DNA of 64,000 nt, from assembly GCF_011057975.1 (NCBI RefSeq), contig NZ_CP049109.1:372001-436000 (forward strand). The letters run 5' to 3'. The notes under the pieces are model-generated. The model did not search any database. It had not been told where the DNA came from and saw only the letters and a list, made by a program, of their open reading frames with translations. Made by a program: the position numbers and the translations under genes. This document shows positions 62,910-64,000 of this stretch, piece after piece (the stretch's first letter is position 1; every line of letters begins with the position of its first letter). The DNA comes from Sphingosinithalassobacter tenebrarum. Lineage in GTDB: Bacteria > Pseudomonadota > Alphaproteobacteria > Sphingomonadales > Sphingomonadaceae.

Positions 62910-64000
62910 ATGGGATCTATCTTTCCGTCCGCGGCGGTGCTGCGGCAGAAATATGCGCTGGTATCCGCGCTTCGCGCCCAGGGCTTCACGATCAAGTCGT
63001 TCGAGGCCGACAAGCCGGGCGCGGGGGATCTCTTTCTCGTCGCCGAGGGGGAGACGCCGCCGATCGCGTCGCGCACGCTGATCGTGGGATCCGAACGCGA
63101 CGAAGCCATCCCTTTCCACGACGGCGACCCCGCCCGGGTAAGCTGGACCGCCGATAATCACGCCGTCGGCATCGGCTTCGCCGGAGCGCTGCTGCGCGGC
63201 GCCAATGCGCCGGTCGCTTCCGACCCCGAAAGCCTCGCGCTGCTCGCGCTGGCCGAGCGCGTCGCCGGGTCCGACGTCACCGTTCTCGTCAACGGGCCCA
63301 CCGGCACCGGCAAGGAAGTGATGGCCAAGGCGATCCATCAGGCCTCGCCGCGCCGCGACGGGCCTTTCGTCGCCGTCAATTGCGCCGCGCTTCCTGAAAC
63401 CATGCTCGAAGCGATGCTGTTCGGCCATCACAAGGGCGCCTTCACCGGCGCCTCGGCGGCCGGGCAGGGCTTTTTCCGCGCGGCCGAGGGCGGCACGCTG
63501 CTGCTCGACGAAATCGCCGAAATGCCGCTCCAGCTCCAGGCCAAGCTGCTCCGCGCGCTGCAGGAACGCGAAGTCGTGCCGATCGGCGGAACGCTTCCCG
63601 AAAAGGTCGATGTGCGGGTGATCGCCTGTGCCAACCGCGACCTGCAGGACGAAGTCGAGGCCGGCCGGTTTCGCGCCGACCTCTATTACCGCCTCTCGGT
63701 CTTTCCGCTCGCCACCAAGTCGCTCGCCGAGCGGCCGGGCGACATCGTCGCGCTCGCCGCGGCGATGGTGCTGCGCCACGCCACCGGCCGCGCGCGGCTT
63801 CCCTGGCTGGGCCGCGATGCGATCGAGGCACTTCTCGGCCATGACTGGCCGGGCAATGTCCGCGAGCTGGAAAACGTCATCCAGCGCGCGATGCTGCTGA
63901 CGATGGACGACGAAATCCGCGCCGAGCACATCCTGTTCGATCGCCGCGCCGAACCGGCCGCCCCGTCCGTCGCGCAGCCTGCTGCCCAACCCGCAGTGTC
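62910..64000 (+). CDS. sigma-54-dependent activator, FlbD/FleQ-like (cut by the window end)
   Basis: At least 363 residues, continuing past the window. Preceded by a GGGGGGA ribosome site. The first about 105 residues look like a degenerate receiver-type domain with no clear phospho-acceptor aspartate. The AAA+ sigma-54 activation domain follows: Walker A GPTGTGKEVMAKAI, GAFTGASAAG loop, Walker B TLLLDEIAEMPL, DLYYRLSVFPL and the arginine-finger region WPGNVRELENVIQRA. The Fis-type DNA-binding part would lie beyond the end. Its position by fliC and the TTGCCG sites argue that it controls the sigma-54 flagellar promoters. Confidence 0.92.
   Translation, partial: MGSIFPSAAVLRQKYALVSALRAQGFTIKSFEADKPGAGDLFLVAEGETPPIASRTLIVGSERDEAIPFHDGDPARVSWTADNHAVGIGFAGALLRGANAPVASDPESLALLALAERVAGSDVTVLVNGPTGTGKEVMAKAIHQASPRRDGPFVAVNCAALPETMLEAMLFGHHKGAFTGASAAGQGFFRAAEGGTLLLDEIAEMPLQLQAKLLRALQEREVVPIGGTLPEKVDVRVIACANRDLQDEVEAGRFRADLYYRLSVFPLATKSLAERPGDIVALAAAMVLRHATGRARLPWLGRDAIEALLGHDWPGNVRELENVIQRAMLLTMDDEIRAEHILFDRRAEPAAPSVAQPAAQPAV

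Noticed and set aside
62820..63989. 389-codon open frame on the minus strand opposite the sigma-54 activator
   Set aside because: Antisense shadow of a conserved AAA+ domain with no ribosome site or family match.

Overview
The window is high-GC DNA with tightly packed genes. It looks like the chromosome of a motile, yellow-pigmented sphingomonad (Alphaproteobacteria, order Sphingomonadales). The evidence is a lycopene-cyclase/desaturase/phytoene-synthase cluster, FliA-type plus sigma-54-type flagellar control, sphingomonad-style housekeeping genes and short interspersed palindromes of the kind common in these genomes. I cannot assign a genus or species from sequence alone. No plasmid, phage or insertion-sequence signature was seen, no tRNA or rRNA gene was recognised, and no gene-free gap exceeds about 300 bases.

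Layout. 1-4.6 kb: a CPA1-type antiporter cut by the window edge, a class A beta-lactamase-like lipoprotein and DNA polymerase I. 4.6-9 kb: a secreted protein of unknown function, a polysaccharide flippase, and purH with a coupled small gene. 9-18.6 kb: a BLH-type phosphatase, a lipoprotein, recQ, an amidohydrolase, a HerA-like ATPase, an alpha/beta hydrolase and an Atm1-type ABC exporter. 18.6-23.1 kb: the carotenoid operon crtY-crtI-LOG-crtB, with a LOG-family gene inside it. 23-27.3 kb: envelope proteins, a GlxA-type regulator and a sterol-desaturase-family enzyme. 27.4-29.4 kb: a TPP riboswitch and thiC; a palindromic repeat has been inserted in frame near the 3' end of thiC. 29.4-31.4 kb: a small foreign-looking patch with a lower-GC HEPN-domain gene next to a ParDE-type toxin-antitoxin pair. 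31.6-43.6 kb: mixed housekeeping genes (ung, csaA, ubiG, lysC), small conserved unknowns, a membrane-anchored LuxR-type regulator and a large TonB-dependent receptor.

43.7-64 kb is a flagellar region. The minus-strand operon flgBCDEFGHIJKL is followed by motA-motB. Diverging from flgB on the plus strand are a second, divergent MotA/MotB-like pair, flgA, flgM and a FlgN-like gene. After these come a muramidase-type protein, flhA, fliA, a DUF1810 gene, flagellin (minus strand) and a FlbD/FleQ-like sigma-54 activator that runs off the window. Promoter motifs fit a two-tier cascade. Matches to the sigma-54 consensus precede flgB, the muramidase gene and, less certainly, the second stator pair. 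Sigma-28-like motifs precede motA, flgM and flagellin. Three TTGCCG/CGGCAA inverted pairs lie between the divergent sigma-54 elements and look like activator sites.

Most interesting points: the HEPN gene beside the toxin-antitoxin pair, the second stator-like pair with its palindrome-rich control region, the in-frame repeat in thiC, a FlgH with no lipidation cysteine, and a flagellin whose variable region carries VDA repeats.
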